From positions 1,860,001 through 1,924,000 of the forward strand of contig JAGYVD010000010.1 of assembly GCA_021209875.1 (NCBI GenBank): a stretch of DNA of 64,000 bases, written 5' to 3'. Shown here in pieces: positions 45,955 to 57,863 of this stretch. Position numbers and translations under genes: made by a program. Source of the DNA: Rosellinia necatrix. Lineage: Eukaryota > Ascomycota > Sordariomycetes > Xylariales > Xylariaceae. The notes under the pieces were generated by a model. It was not told where the DNA came from. It ran no database searches and saw only the letters and a list, made by a program, of their open reading frames with translations. The stretch's first letter is position 1. Every line of letters starts with the position of its first letter.

Positions 45955-47490
45955 ATGTCCGCATTCGAATTTAGTCATGATAACCGTCCTATCTACCCCG
46001 ATGGATCGATCTACCTTTTATATTGTGGCGCCCAAGGCAGTTCCTTCAACTGCGTGATGATTACCATAGAATCACTACAGGTACGGCTAGGATATATTAG
46101 GGGGCATGAACTTCCGAGAGACTGGAAGGATCCTTGGGATAAGGATGAAACGGATGACCACGCAAAGGCCATTGCGGCGATTGGCTATTAGACTAGGTTA
46201 TGTCTCTCTCAGCACCCCGGCTGTCAACACGGGTCGTCGAGGTCGGGGACACCGGCGATGGGCATGTGCGACTTATCCCTTCCGGAAATGAAAATCTCCA
46301 TGATAAGCGATATGTCGCCCTGAGCCATTACTGGGGGTCCGAATATGCCTTCCTCAGCCACAACCACCCAAGCCGTGTTGTGCGACTACTTGAAGTCGAT
46401 ACCCCTTACTCGCCTAACGACTACGTTTGTTGACGCTACTAAGATCACCCGAGCGCTGGGTATCCCGTACCTTTGGGTTCATGCCCTCTGCATTGTCCGG
46501 GATTCCTTTTCGGTCTGGGATGCAGAAGCTAGTGCCATGGCTGCTATATACAGAGGCGCCTACCTCACATTGGCGGCATCAGGATCATCGAACGGGACCC
46601 AAGGATGCCGGCTCCGCAATGGTGACCTCCCGTATATTGATATGCCTATCTCAAAGCGGGGGGAAAAGTCATCTTACAGGATGTGTGCTTGGTCGAATTT
46701 CAATCATGACCACATGGGCCGTGACCCCCTACATTCAAGGAGTTGGTCCCTTCAAGAGCGAGAGCTATCCTCTCGTATTGCCCCCTTTTCAAGGGACACC
46801 GTACAATGGGAGTGTTACCAATCGAAAGCTTCTTCAGTCTTCCCGTGGCATGATCCGATGTTATTCCCTTGCCATCGTCGCATCTTCGATTTTGATTCAA
46901 CGCCTCAGGGGGGTACAATATTCGGCATCGTCCTAAGCGGGACTGTGACAAGCGGCCAATCGTGGATAGTTACAAGGGCCACCGGATGGTAAGGGCAAAC
47001 GTCAGGCGAAACGTTGCCTCCCGGATCAGTATACCGCTCCATCATGGTCGTGGGCTTCCATCGTCGGAGAGGTGTCCTGGTCCACCAGATTACTGTTGGC
47101 CGGGTATTGTACTGAAAGCCTTGCAGATATCGTTGAGATGGTGACGGGGCTTCAAGGTCGGGATGAATTTGGAATGGTCAAGGTCGGGATGCTCAAAATC
47201 AAGGGACGAGTCAAGCAATTTTGCGTTGGGAGAATGTCTCTATGACAGAAGTCGGCATTGTGTGATGTCCCCAACCCAGGGAGTATGCCCTTATCCCCTC
47301 TCCCCTCCTCACCCCTTTTACCACTCCGGCGTTGAATGAGTACGTGGCAGGGTTACGCCTGATTGGATACTTTGGCCCATGTTCGTCTGGGGAACAAACA
47401 CGTAAGAAGAGGTGGATTCCATGATACCCAGGCAGGGTTGGTGATGGACTTGTAGGGATACTACCGATATAGTATGATGTTCTTTTTAGG
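45955..47490 (+). pseudogene. HET-domain (heterokaryon incompatibility) pseudogene
   Basis: HET-domain hallmarks are present but in alternating frames. An N-terminal part (45955-46190) ends at TAG. Frame 3 then carries RVVEVGDTG and the box KRYVALSHYWG (46235-46340). The first frame resumes with QAVLCDYLKSIPL, RALGIPYLWVHALCIV, AAIYRGAYLTLAASG and RSWSLQERELSSR, before a TAA at about 46990. The second box has His where the family has Asp (WVDALCI). Beyond the stop, traces of a HET C-terminus remain in other frames (LKIKGRVKQFCVGRMSL, near 47190-47240). In filamentous fungi intact HET proteins trigger cell death after non-self fusion. At least two frameshifts and stops make this one inactive. 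Confidence 0.85.
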
Positions 47491-47742
47491 CAACCATGGG
47501 GTTCAGGCAACCAACACCCCATATCTCGAGGGGTCTTTCCCGCAGTCTTTCGCTTGGCACACATTATCTCCTAGCAGGTTTATGAACTATAAATACCCGG
47601 TAGTAAAAATGGAGAATTCAAATATCCATGGCGAACATTGTCTGTCTTTGCACAACGTATCTTAGCTTTGTGACAAAATCTTATTTTCATTGGCCCCCAG
47701 ATACCCTTTTGCCACACCTATCTCTCCTCCACCGCTCTAACC
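47491..47742. other. Short upstream region
   Basis: Upstream side of the next gene, with pyrimidine-rich sequence immediately before its start. No other feature. Confidence 0.4.
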
Positions 47743-49239
47743 ATGTCCCAGGTGACTCAATCACAACAACGCAGCCGTTACAAGCGAATCCGAGTCCACA
47801 ACGAAGAAGATATCGGAAGGCTATATTCTCTTATTGTAGACTATATCAGAGAACCCGAGCTCGCATTATGCGTCAAAGAATTTGTTTTCCGTTCCCACCT
47901 GCGCTGGCATGAGACATATTTGCGCAAGACAGATCGGCCGGAGGCCTTGAGAGCTGAAGAAAACGCTCGAGACATATCTCACGAACATTCCATCTCCCAA
48001 CTGTTGGCGGACCTCGGCTTTGAAGGGTCCGAGAGATCCGACTGGGTCAGGATTCTCACTTGGATGAAGCCCGAGCTGGTCGCCGCTCGCCAGGAGGCCT
48101 TAGCCGCCGACATGAGGTCATACGAGGTCTGGCCTTTCTACAACCACCGCGATACACTCTTTGCCCATCATGCAGCCGCACTGCTTCTGATGCTCTGTCC
48201 TAATATCGAGACGCTCAAGTACGAAGAAGGGAGTAGGATTGTAGAAGACATCCTCCGCCGTAATAACTACGGCTTGTTTCCCAAGAGACACTTACAAAAG
48301 CTTCGCGACGTTACTATTCTTCCTACTTCTGGCATGGTTATGGGGGATGAAAGGTTCTACATCAACCTCGACATTTTGGCTATGTTGCGACTGTTCCATC
48401 GTCTACCGGCCATCGAAAGCGTGTCTACAGATGGGGTAGGGCCAAACCACGATGGTGGCTATACTAGCGAATTTCCGCCGGCCACGTCCAATCTAAAGAA
48501 GATCCGTATCGGCCATTCCAGTCATGGAACAGACGTTCTCGGGCCTTTAATCAGAGTGCCTAGGCAGTTGGAAGAGTTCACTCTCACCACTGGTGGCCGT
48601 TGTATTCCAGGTGGCGGCTATATAGCAAGATCTGCAGCGATAATTGGCAAGGCCCTATACGGGCACAGGTCATCATTGCGCAAGATTGACATTGATATCG
48701 ATGAGTATATCAGCGAAGATGAGCCAAGTGACGATGAGTTCAGCGACGAGGGAGACCTAGCGAGCGAGAACGAATGGCTCGATAGAGACAGGGAAATCAG
48801 CACAGGCCCCCCAACGATGGCCCAGGTCCAAAGTACTCGGGAATACGGGGCGACAATAGGGTCCATGCATGACTTCGAATCGCTCACACACCTCAGCATT
48901 GGGATCGGGCTTCTGCTCGGCGGCTGTTCCTGGCGCGTAGACGAAAGCCGGGAAGCCCCTTTCAGGCTGGTTGATGCGCTACCGAAATCGCTCGAGTACC
49001 TGCTGATCCGAGGCTACGAGAGGGGTAAGGTAACACGATACGATGGCCAGATCGACGAGCTCTTAACGTTGATGGAGGACCGCTTGCCCTCGCTGAAAGA
49101 AGTGCACGGGATCAACGAGATAATTCCTATCTCATTATCCGTCAAGAACCCTGATCAGGAAGAAGACAAGCTATGGAAACCAGAGACCTCGAATGAGGGA
49201 TGGGTACAGGTCCTCAGGACCTCACAGGCGCTTTCTTAG
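47743..49239 (+). CDS. Large uncharacterised fungal protein (F-box/LRR-like body)
   Basis: Single exon, 498 residues, no introns. The body has alternating hydrophobic segments such as LHLSIGIG-type strands and NLKKIRIGHS, PRQLEEFTL, SSLRKIDIDI, LEYLLIRGY and LPSLKEVHG, spaced like degenerate leucine-rich repeats. This resembles the C-terminal part of many fungal F-box proteins, but I see no F-box at the N-terminus. A strongly acidic loop (EDEPSDDEFSDEGD) lies near residue 330. The start is the first ATG (47743). It sits directly after the HET pseudogene, in an accessory region. Function unknown. Confidence 0.72.
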   Translation: MSQVTQSQQRSRYKRIRVHNEEDIGRLYSLIVDYIREPELALCVKEFVFRSHLRWHETYLRKTDRPEALRAEENARDISHEHSISQLLADLGFEGSERSDWVRILTWMKPELVAARQEALAADMRSYEVWPFYNHRDTLFAHHAAALLLMLCPNIETLKYEEGSRIVEDILRRNNYGLFPKRHLQKLRDVTILPTSGMVMGDERFYINLDILAMLRLFHRLPAIESVSTDGVGPNHDGGYTSEFPPATSNLKKIRIGHSSHGTDVLGPLIRVPRQLEEFTLTTGGRCIPGGGYIARSAAIIGKALYGHRSSLRKIDIDIDEYISEDEPSDDEFSDEGDLASENEWLDRDREISTGPPTMAQVQSTREYGATIGSMHDFESLTHLSIGIGLLLGGCSWRVDESREAPFRLVDALPKSLEYLLIRGYERGKVTRYDGQIDELLTLMEDRLPSLKEVHGINEIIPISLSVKNPDQEEDKLWKPETSNEGWVQVLRTSQALS

Positions 49240-49928
49240 GGGGACGTCAGGATGGTTGGCCAACATTCGTTGTCATTCCCAAAGTCTGCCGAATCTGCTG
49301 AAAGAGCTGGCTATGCGTTGCTCATTGATCCACTAAAGTTCTTGGCGGAGGGGTGTTTTCCTAACCTGCTATGGTATAGTTAGTTATCTGGAGGTCGGAA
49401 TGGGCAACAGACTGGGTGCCTGGATATATATATGTTTTATATCTAACCCCATTTCCACAAATCACACTTGAGTGGTTGGGTATTTTTATACTTTCAATCT
49501 AAATTATTTAGTAAAGTTCTTGAAGTACCTAGGTAGATTGGATTGACTTCTATCAGGGTGTGTTCTGATTGGTCTATATCAGGTTAAAACGGAGCCAGTG
49601 ATGCGTGATGTCACCAAGGGGGTTCCCTGGACAAGAGGATGGGATCGTAGCATTCCACGTGATTGCGCGACCGGGCCTGATTCATGGGTTGGAAGTGTCA
49701 TAGTAGCCCCGACTTTTAGGGAACACTTGCCGAATCATTTACGCGCTCAGAGCTCCTTCCACGCGTCAGTTCGAGCATTCTCTCCACTTTACCCCATCCT
49801 CATCCTCTTTGGTGCCTTCTCTCTTTGATCCATCCTGTATCGCCATCCGATCCGCGCCAGTGCGGCCACGCCCGGCTGCGTTTTATCATCCCTCTAACCA
49901 TAGCGCCGTCGACCTACTATATGCCGCT
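49240..49928. other. Intergenic/upstream region
   Basis: 3' side of the previous gene and promoter of Nbs1. AT-rich around 49420-49530, with a short TAGG element near 49530. No supported gene. Confidence 0.45.
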
Positions 49929-52662
49929 ATGTGGATACTCGAAAACGAAGGCGAGGCCCTCGGCCGTGAGTTTGCCCGCCACCTCATCCTCTCCATGTCC
50001 GTCCTGTGTCGAGCCCGCCCGGTGGCTGATTAATCCCATCTCACCTCGCAGATAAACGAGTATGGCTTCGCCCCGGAAAGCGGTATCTTTTCGGTCGTAC
50101 CGTTGCCGAACGTACGTCCATGTCGCCGTTGCCAATTGCGTCCCAGCATCTTATCACTGGCCTCCGCTAACTCGTCCCAGCTGGCCAGCTTGCGATACAG
50201 GGACCCGGTGCCGAGAAGGTCTCGCGGAAGCATGTGACAATAACTGTAGATAAAGTTGAGGAGGGCCATGCGGTGCGTCTCTTTGTTTAGCTCGCCCCTA
50301 CCCGATTATGCCCTCGCCGCTGACTGTGCTCTGCTAGGAAGTTATGGGCAGCCGCTCCAACGTAGTCGTCGAGGACCTGGGCTCCAAAGGTGGCACCAAA
50401 GTGAACGGCCAAAAGTATCGTAGCGAGACATGCACTTTATTGCAGGGTTCAAACACTCTCCAAATGGGCTCATTCCCACACCTCTTCCGGTCCGTCATCC
50501 ACCATCCATCTTGGTCACCCCGGCGCCATTAGTTGTCGTGACTGATGATTCTGTTGTATTCTAGTATCACTTGGTTCCCTGTCGTCCTGAGCTTTTCTTT
50601 CACCGGAAACCAACTCCGCGCAAATCCACTAGCTCGCCTACGTCAAAGCCTCGAGCAGCTCGACATCAAACTCCTGTCCGAATACGACGTCCAGTTAACC
50701 ACACATGTCGTTTCGAAGAAGCGCAACACACCAAAGGGGCTCCAAGCCCTGATCAACGGTAGATACATCGTTAATGACGGCTTTATAGATGCCATCGTGG
50801 GTGCTGGCTCCCCTGGGAACCCTGAAGGTGGAGTCACTACGAGTTCCCTTGAACAAGACTTTGATGCGAACTGGCCCGACCCCATGGGCTTTCTCCCACC
50901 CCCAGGTGAAGAACCCGTCCCCAGACAGCCAGAGGCGTTCGCCCCCAATCCCGCGCGGGCACAGCTCTTCGACGGTTACACCTTCGTATTCTACGAACAG
51001 AAACAGTTCGACAGTCTACTCGCCCCCATAACGAACGGTAGGGGCAAAGCCCTCCTGAAGGTAGCGGTGGCCCACGAGACGGAGATCGACGATTTCGTCC
51101 GTTATATAAAAGGCGTCGCAGGCGAAAAGGGGTTGGGAGAGTTTGAAGACGGCAGCGAGGGTAAAGGTGTCGTTGTGGTCAAATGGATGCCCAGCTCGGA
51201 GGAGAATGTGGATTGGTTTGCTGAGTTTTTCAGGTCTATATCTCTGCGCCTAGATCATCGTCTTATCGACCAGAAAGACTTCCTCGACGCGATCTTAAGT
51301 AATGACGCAAGCGGACTACGACGACCATTGGAGTTTGAGTCACCACCGGCCACCTCTCAAACAGAACCACCGCCACCCACCGAACAGCAGTCGATGGAAA
51401 TCGACCCTGCAGAGGGGACGATCCCATCTAGGGGGCCCGTTACTAGAAGAAGAGGGCGTGGGCCCGTGAAAAGCCGGTTCCGGGGGTTCGCGGTTTCCAT
51501 TGATGGTGACGACAGTCCAGCCGAACCATCTTCTATAGTCAAAGACAACAATGACACAGCCTTAGCCGATATGGAATCTTCTCAGGGGGGTCTCTTCGTA
51601 TCGCAAAATATGCCAGACCCTGAACCCGAGGGTATCACCCCCACAAGCCAACTGCCACAACGATCACAGCGAAAACGGCCGGTCTCGTCGCTACTGGAGC
51701 CTGAAGACATGATGAATGAACTGGCACCAACGGCTGCGCAAGTCAAGCGCCGTCGGATTGCCGCAGGCGAAGAGCCAATACCATCCTATGAAACACCAAC
51801 TCCCCTTGTAGACGAGCCAAGCGTTGTGTTATCAAAACCGCCAAAGGTTAAAAAGGAGGTTGATGTCCTCGAATTGGCACGCCAACACCGGGAAGAGGCC
51901 GAAAAACGGGCGAAGATGGAGCGTGAGGAACTTGAAGCAGAACCGGGAGATTTGGATTTGGCTGAAATCCGGCGTTTACATATTGAGGAACTAATGCCGT
52001 TAAGGGAAGCGCCACAAGTCCGCACGCGCGAGCAAGATATAGCTGACGGACGGTGGGACCCATCATGGAACGGACGGAAGAATTTCAAGAGATTCCGGCA
52101 ACGAGGGGCAGCACAGGGACGGACAATCGAGAAGATCATCGTCACACTGGAGGAGGTCAAGTCGAAGGGCTTCGGTATTGGCGATGACTACTGGCTCGAG
52201 GACGACATCAGTCAGCAGCGACTGAAGAGACCAGATGATCGATCGCAGACGCGCAGCCAGTCTCTTAGGCAGACAACAAATAGTACGGCAGAAGAGCCCA
52301 GGAGAGCACAAAAACATATCGAGAACTTGCCACCGGTGGATAGTAGCGAGGATGAAGGCGTGGGCGTGGGGGATAGGAACGAGGATGATGATGAGGATGA
52401 TGACGACATTGTCATTACATCAAGCTCGCGTACACGGGCGACAAGGGCATCAACGAATACAACGCAGTCGCAATCACAGCCGAGACGTGCAGCACAGAAC
52501 ACTTTGGATAAACCACAACCGGCGCGCCGAACCGGCAAGCGACCGGCAGCAGCACCGCCAGCCAAAGAGAAACCGGCAAAGAGGGCAAAGGCAATGCCTG
52601 TCAATGTCAGTGATGAAGATAGCGATGACGACGATCTTCGTTTCCGGTTCGGTAGGCGGTGA
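49929..52662 (+). CDS. NBS1: Nbs1/nibrin homologue (MRN complex)
   Basis: Exons 49929-49965, 50052-50111, 50181-50272, 50338-50489 and 50565-52662 join in phase and give 812 residues. The four introns are 65-86 nt. The first four exons make the FHA domain (MWILENEGEALG, KRYLFGRT, KVSRKHVTI, VVEDLGSKGGTKVNG). BRCT sequence follows from about residue 125 (LDIKLLSEYDVQLTTHVVSKKRNT, ALINGRYIVNDGFIDAI). The long middle is charged and disordered, and the protein ends in acidic residues plus LRFRFGRR. Nbs1 (Xrs2 in budding yeast) binds Mre11-Rad50 and phosphorylated partners at DNA breaks and recruits the Tel1/ATM kinase. A frame starting at 50545 would miss the FHA domain entirely, so the five-exon model is preferred. 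Confidence 0.93.
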
Positions 52663-53212
52663 GGATATCATAAAACTTAGACAACTCTAGCAATGGAAAG
52701 GAAGATGGCGCTTTTTGATTGGAACATTAATTGTGAACCTGAATGTTATCGGAGCGAAGTATCCGAACGGGGGGTATCGTCTATCTATCTCTACTTCGAT
52801 CTATAAATACTATAACCCTTTGCCCGCGACCAATCATGATGAATGCCCGATGATAGACGCCCGTGAAACACGACGAGTGCCAATAAAAAAAAATATGAAA
52901 AAGCCCATGAATGCGGCTTTCTGACCACACGCCTCTTATCGTGATCCGAAGTGGTTTCATACAACGACCAACCCAACCGCTTTTCCCATTGCGGGGAAAA
53001 CACAGCCCTGGAACCTTGAACGTCTCCTCCCGTTTGCGCACGTACCGGGTAGGTATGCAATAGCATAATGCGAACATCGCCTTCTCCCCCGAATAACCCC
53101 TTATATCCTAGCCCTAGGTTTTTCATATGGGGAAGAAGGGGCAGGAAACGGGGCGGGCAAAAAAGGGATCGATCAATCAACCAATCAATCGATCGATCGG
53201 TCGATCAATCGA
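52663..53212. other. Convergent 3' intergenic region
   Basis: It lies between Nbs1 (plus) and the cytochrome b5-domain gene (minus). A short repeat of GATC/AATC units (ATCAATCAACCAATCAATCGATCG-like, 53168-53218) borders the latter. No coding content. Confidence 0.5.
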
Positions 53213-54364
53213 TCAATCCATGGCGTCCATCTCACCGGCGGACCGGGCGTCGACCTCGTCGACGAGGAGGCCGACGAGGCAGCTGGCGAGCATGGTCTCG
53301 TAGTTGACCCAGGAGTGGATCTCGGCGAAGAGGCGGGTGCCGTCGCGGCCGGCGGCGCGGAGGAGCTCGGGCTCGCCGCCGGGGTGGAAGGGGAGGTAGG
53401 GGGTGATGTTGTAGACGCGGCCGCCGAGGGCGGTCCAGGCGTCGCGGCCGCGGCGGCCGGTCTGGCGCCGGAGCATGGCCGGGGTGACGCGCAGGTAGGA
53501 AGGGCCGGCGTCGGGCCCGCGGAGGTCGGCGGCCGGGCGGTCGGCGAGGCGGGCCCAGTCGAGCGGCGAGCGGCCGGGCGCCAGCGTCACCTTGCGCGAC
53601 GGCTTGGACGGCTTGCTGCTGTGCGTCGGCGGCGGCGCCAGCGTCGAGCTGCCCGGCTGCCGGTCGTACTGCGCCTGCCGGCCCGCGGGGAGGGGGCCGG
53701 CCGTCGGGCGGCCGGGGGGCGCGGCGAGGCGCGAGGGGGCTGCGATGTTGTTGGTATTGTTGTTGTTGTTGTTGTTGTTGTTCAGCCTCGGAGGTCGCGG
53801 GGGCGGCAGCATCGACATCGACATCGGCATCGGCGTCGCCGAGGGCGCCGTGAATGACGGGGCCGAGAGCGCCGGCGGCGCCATCGTGGCGGCGCGCGCG
53901 ACGGCGGCCGCTGAGGCTGGGGGGTCGACGGAGGACGGCGATAGCGAGAACGAGGGGATGGCGCCGGCCGCGGCCCCGTTCGCCGGCGCCGTAACGGCCT
54001 TGGCTTTGGGCGTCGTCTGCGGCGATTGCGGCGGCGACGGCGTGCCGGCGGGTTCGTGTATCGCTACCTCGACGACGTCGGGTGAGGATGGAGATAGTAT
54101 CTTCGGCGTCGGATTGCGATCCGCCCCGACCCTCCTCGCCGATACATCTTGGAGGGCAACGGATACGGCGCTAGAGCGTCCTCGGTCGGAGGCGCCGTCC
54201 GTATCGGTGGCAGGGGCATCGGCGGAGGGACGGCGCGTGGACGGCGGTTGCTGTATGCTGGGTGATCCGCGGCACAGGGCGATGAGGGTCTCGATGAGGG
54301 GCGGTCTTCGGATGGCGACGTAGACGACAGAGGCCAAAATGAGCGACAAGCCTAGCAGGGCCAT
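53213..54364 (-). CDS. Cytochrome b5-domain protein with N-terminal membrane anchor
   Basis: Single exon, 383 residues. Residues 3-19 form a hydrophobic helix (LLGLSLILASVVYVAI), a likely ER/outer-membrane anchor. A long Pro/Ser/Ala/Thr-rich disordered region follows, including a run of about nine Asn coded by TTG/GTT repeats on the plus strand. The last 100 residues are a cytochrome b5 fold: LRVTPAMLRRQTGR, then YNITPYLPFHPGG with the first haem His, then FAEIHSWVNYETMLASCLVGLLV with the second. The C-terminal layout matches the Irc21/NCB5OR-type b5 domains (IHSWVNY) rather than small ER b5. Probably an electron-transfer partner of unknown acceptor. The GC-rich gene has long antisense frames that are shadows. 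Confidence 0.85.
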   Translation of the reverse strand: MALLGLSLILASVVYVAIRRPPLIETLIALCRGSPSIQQPPSTRRPSADAPATDTDGASDRGRSSAVSVALQDVSARRVGADRNPTPKILSPSSPDVVEVAIHEPAGTPSPPQSPQTTPKAKAVTAPANGAAAGAIPSFSLSPSSVDPPASAAAVARAATMAPPALSAPSFTAPSATPMPMSMSMLPPPRPPRLNNNNNNNNNTNNIAAPSRLAAPPGRPTAGPLPAGRQAQYDRQPGSSTLAPPPTHSSKPSKPSRKVTLAPGRSPLDWARLADRPAADLRGPDAGPSYLRVTPAMLRRQTGRRGRDAWTALGGRVYNITPYLPFHPGGEPELLRAAGRDGTRLFAEIHSWVNYETMLASCLVGLLVDEVDARSAGEMDAMD

Positions 54365-55058
54365 TCGTTCAGTTGTGGGTCGCGGCCGAGGTCCGTTGTG
54401 TTATCTGGGTATGGCTGGCATATGAAGGGCGAAAACGAATGACTTGGCTGGATAGAGTTTTAAGGTTTTTTTTTTGAATAGGTATCAAAGGAAAAGAGAT
54501 GAGAGTTCCGGGAGAACGGTACCAGGCACAGTAAATCGGGTCCGTCGGGGTTAGATAAGCAAGCAGCCTTACTGACGGCGCTAGCGGTGGGATGCATATG
54601 CATGTGCGGATTGCTCCGCTCCCGCCTTAACTCTATTTGACAAACAAACATATTGGAATGAACTGGCATGAAGTCTAACTCGTAATCTCTCCTCTCTTAT
54701 CCCTGAATGGTCGAAAAATAGATTATCCACAAGTTATATGAACTTTATTTCGCTTCATCACTTGTTCTCCATTCATATATTCATGCAGGAGTTTGACGAA
54801 CGTGATCGTGATTGCGATGCCCATTAGATTCTACGGTGGAATAAACAGCAACAATCCTACGCCCTATGTATTGTCTTAACTACAATATGCGCCTAGTAAC
54901 GGGGAGTTCATCACTGTATTAATAGTCTTTACGATAGATTGTTGTTATCATCGAAAGTGCTATTCATGTGGCAATTCCAACTAGTCTCTACTGTAGAGGT
55001 TAAAAACAACCTAGCTTGCACCTTAATGCTGCGCCAACTTGTCAGTCAGCCCCGGTTC
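54365..55058. other. Intergenic region
   Basis: Upstream side of the cytochrome b5-domain gene, followed by the 3' side of the GST gene. AT-rich, with a T-run near 54466. No supported gene. Confidence 0.45.
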
Positions 55059-55808
55059 TCACCATGTGCCCCTATACGGCTCTAACGCATCATGCAACCT
55101 CCCCCAGACACCGCCATGCCATGTACGGATCTCCACCCACTCAGCGACGGTTAAGCTCAGAAACATCAGCCAGCCGCCGACAATGATATCAGCGTAATCG
55201 GGCTCCTTGCCTCCGATGAACGGGCCGTCGGAGAAGCGGAAGTACTTCGCGGCCTCTCCCAGCGCAGTCTGGTACGTGGCCACGACCTTGCGCCTCTCGT
55301 CGCCGCGCACAGTGAGCTCGTCCCACGACTTGGCGCCGAACCGGCTGCAGCAGGCGGCCTTGGTCTGCTCGGCGGTGGCCGGGTTCAGCGGCTGCCCGTC
55401 GGTGAACAGGATACCGCCGGTGGGGAAGATGGAGTCGATGTGGGCGTTGAAGGCCGCGTAGATGCCGATCGAATGCCTGAACAGCGGGGGGGCCCCGGGA
55501 TACTTCTCGTCCAGGTACACGGCGATGTCGAAGGAGTCGCCGATGACCGCGCCGCCGGCGGATGCGTCCTCGACGACGGGCAGCGTGTAGAAGGGCGCCC
55601 CGTCGGCGAAGAAGCGCACGGGGTCCGCGCCGAGCCTCTTGCGCGTCGACTCCACCTCCGTCAGGTCGACCCATTCCGTGACAAAGTCGGCGCGCTTGAA
55701 GTTCAGCGCATACCGCGTCTTCCACGGGTTGGGCGCGTACGGCCGTACCGGCGGGCCGGAGGCGATGTCGTAGAAGACGAGAGGGCCTGATGCTGATGCC
55801 GAGGCCAT
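55059..55808 (-). CDS. Glutathione S-transferase-like protein
   Basis: Single exon, 249 residues. The N-terminal 90 residues are a thioredoxin-like GST domain: LVFYDIASGPPVRPYAPNPW, then YTLPVVED with the cis-proline, then GDSFDIAVYLDEKYPG, which holds the Ser-type glutathione contact. The C-terminal part is all-helical with FIGGKEPDYADIIVGGWLMF, the usual GST N-capping region (D in YADI). This type resembles the large fungal family of Ure2p/GST-FuA-like proteins that bind small aromatic compounds. No signal peptide or membrane helix, so cytosolic. Substrate unknown. The upstream side faces a 3.7-kb gene-poor region. Confidence 0.88.
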   Translation of the reverse strand: MASASASGPLVFYDIASGPPVRPYAPNPWKTRYALNFKRADFVTEWVDLTEVESTRKRLGADPVRFFADGAPFYTLPVVEDASAGGAVIGDSFDIAVYLDEKYPGAPPLFRHSIGIYAAFNAHIDSIFPTGGILFTDGQPLNPATAEQTKAACCSRFGAKSWDELTVRGDERRKVVATYQTALGEAAKYFRFSDGPFIGGKEPDYADIIVGGWLMFLSLTVAEWVEIRTWHGGVWGRLHDALEPYRGTW

Positions 55809-57863
55809 TGTGATGAGAGGAGAGCTGGCGGGAATGTTGACGGATGAAATGATGGCGTGGAATAAGTGTGCTGCAGTCTCAGCGCATAGGTTAGGTGGTG
55901 GATGTTATAATGAGTATTAAAGCCGCCGTCGCACATGCTCAGGATGTTGCCTTGAGTGTTGAAGATGGCACCATGAGGCGGACTGGGCTGGGGAATTTAT
56001 AGTTTGCTCTCAGCACATTTAGATACTCGCGACTCTCTGGCTACTGGATTGGCATCATGTGGGCATGGGGGGCTTAGGGTAAGCCACAGACTCTATGACT
56101 CCCAGAGAACTGGATGGATTCCCCATGACTTTTCACAACCTGTTAGATTAGCTCTCGAAATAGTATGGTGATGCCCTCATCCATAAGCACGGTAGCGGGG
56201 TTAGTCGAGGAGGTGCCCACCTTTTTCGTGTCTGTCCTTTGCTAATGGGTGAGGGGTCCCGCCGAAACCCTCTTTTCGGGATATTACGCCTCATCACGTG
56301 AATGACACTCACCCTGATTCACCACTGTTACGGTTCACCCGGCTTGGCAATGTTAACGATGTCGCACAGTAGTTAACATGGTGTGTAAGGAGTTGTCTAG
56401 GTTACCTTTGTAGGTAAAGGACCTATTGCAGGAGCCGGTGACTAAGGTAGATAGATACATGGGCATACTCTTCACAGAGGAGCCTCTATCTAACTAATTC
56501 AAGTAATTTCCAAATTCGGACTATTCTGACTGGGATTGCAGACGCCAACCAGTCAGTAATAGCACAATAAATACAACTTCAAAGAGATCCCGACCGAAAT
56601 CTGCTTTCCGCCTCCTATAATAAATTCTATTACAAAATGTATGAGTTTGCATCGAGCCCATTCGACACCCGACTTCCATCCAAGTCTTTCGATATCGTCC
56701 CCGCCCGTTTCACGCGATAGTCCGCCCCGGACCATTGCCTCGGCTTTCCGGACCCATTGCCATTTTTGCTGTTGTTATTTAGTTCAAAAGTTTCAGGTTG
56801 TATGCTAACAAGATGCTACCTATGAAGTGAATGCTAGCTAAATATATGCCGTAAAGGATCGCCTATTGCATTGGCGCTCTAGGCTATATTAACCAGAGCG
56901 CGACTCGGATATTGGGTCTTCTGGTCTGGACACATTCCGGATGTCCCGCCAGCTAAAGTGATGGTGAGTAGCAAGTAGTTAAAGACGGCGTTAGCCATAC
57001 TAGCCGAGAGAGAGAATACAGAATCACGGCAGGTCAGATCTTCCTACGAGATCTCGTCGTCAACGGGGGCAATGACTTGCCACGTAAACATCTCAAGGTA
57101 GAAGGTTGTGCCAACTACCACTGGTCGGTTTAACATGCCGTCACCAAGATGAGATAACAATGCAGTGAGTAGATGCAATTCATCTAGCAAGTCTGGGTTT
57201 TTGCCAAGCGAAGTGGCGTGGGAAACAGGATTTATATGTTTGGGACACGTTATTTGGCTCAAACGGCGAGGGCTATGTGAACAACCCTTGGTCCAGCGAC
57301 TGGTACTACACCACTGGTACTACACCACCGGTACTACACCACCACACCGGTATGATAGATTATGTAACTGAGGGAATATCAAACCAGGACACTGCAACCC
57401 AAACAATCATTATCTCTTAATTAATCCCACCCGGCTTATTTTTAATATAAACCTGAATAACAGCGACATGTCTTAAAAATGTCTTCGATAAACGATATAA
57501 ACAAGTAAAGTTCCGGATAGACTGCGAGTCAATTGGACTATGCCATGCACATGCATCTGCACCTGTAGCTGCAGTGCTTGTATCCTAGACTAGATAAGCT
57601 CTTGACTTGACCATCCCTGTTCCCTCTCATAGCCTTGGATGCATGTAGTGAAAGTTTTGTGGGCCGCCACTGGTTGACACGCAGATATAACTCGCCATGA
57701 GCCTATTCCATTTGAGCATGTACTTAGTATCCTAGTTGCCGAATAGCTTGTCGTATGAGATGCGTGAAATTCGGAATGGGCAATCATCATCATTATCATT
57801 TTGGGCTTGCAAAGTGACCACGTGCAGCGAGAAGTGTATTCATCTCATCATCGTTGGGCGTAT
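55809..57863. other. Gene-poor region
   Basis: No supported gene. A minus-strand frame at 57044-57262 (with GTTFYLEMFTWQVIAP) has some coding character and may be another fragment of a decayed gene. Three copies of a 14-nt repeat lie at 57301-57342. The first 150 bases are the GST promoter. Confidence 0.45.
57301..57342. repeat. 14-nt tandem repeat, three copies
   Basis: Unit TGGTACTACACCAC, with one base changed in the third copy; intergenic. Confidence 0.9.

Noticed and set aside
50545..50564. Alternative start of the Nbs1 gene at 50545
   Set aside because: This lies inside the last intron; the upstream exons give a complete FHA domain in phase.
53315..54323. Plus-strand frames of 180 and 243 codons over the cytochrome b5-domain gene
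   Set aside because: Gly/Ala/Arg-rich shadows of a GC-rich coding strand.
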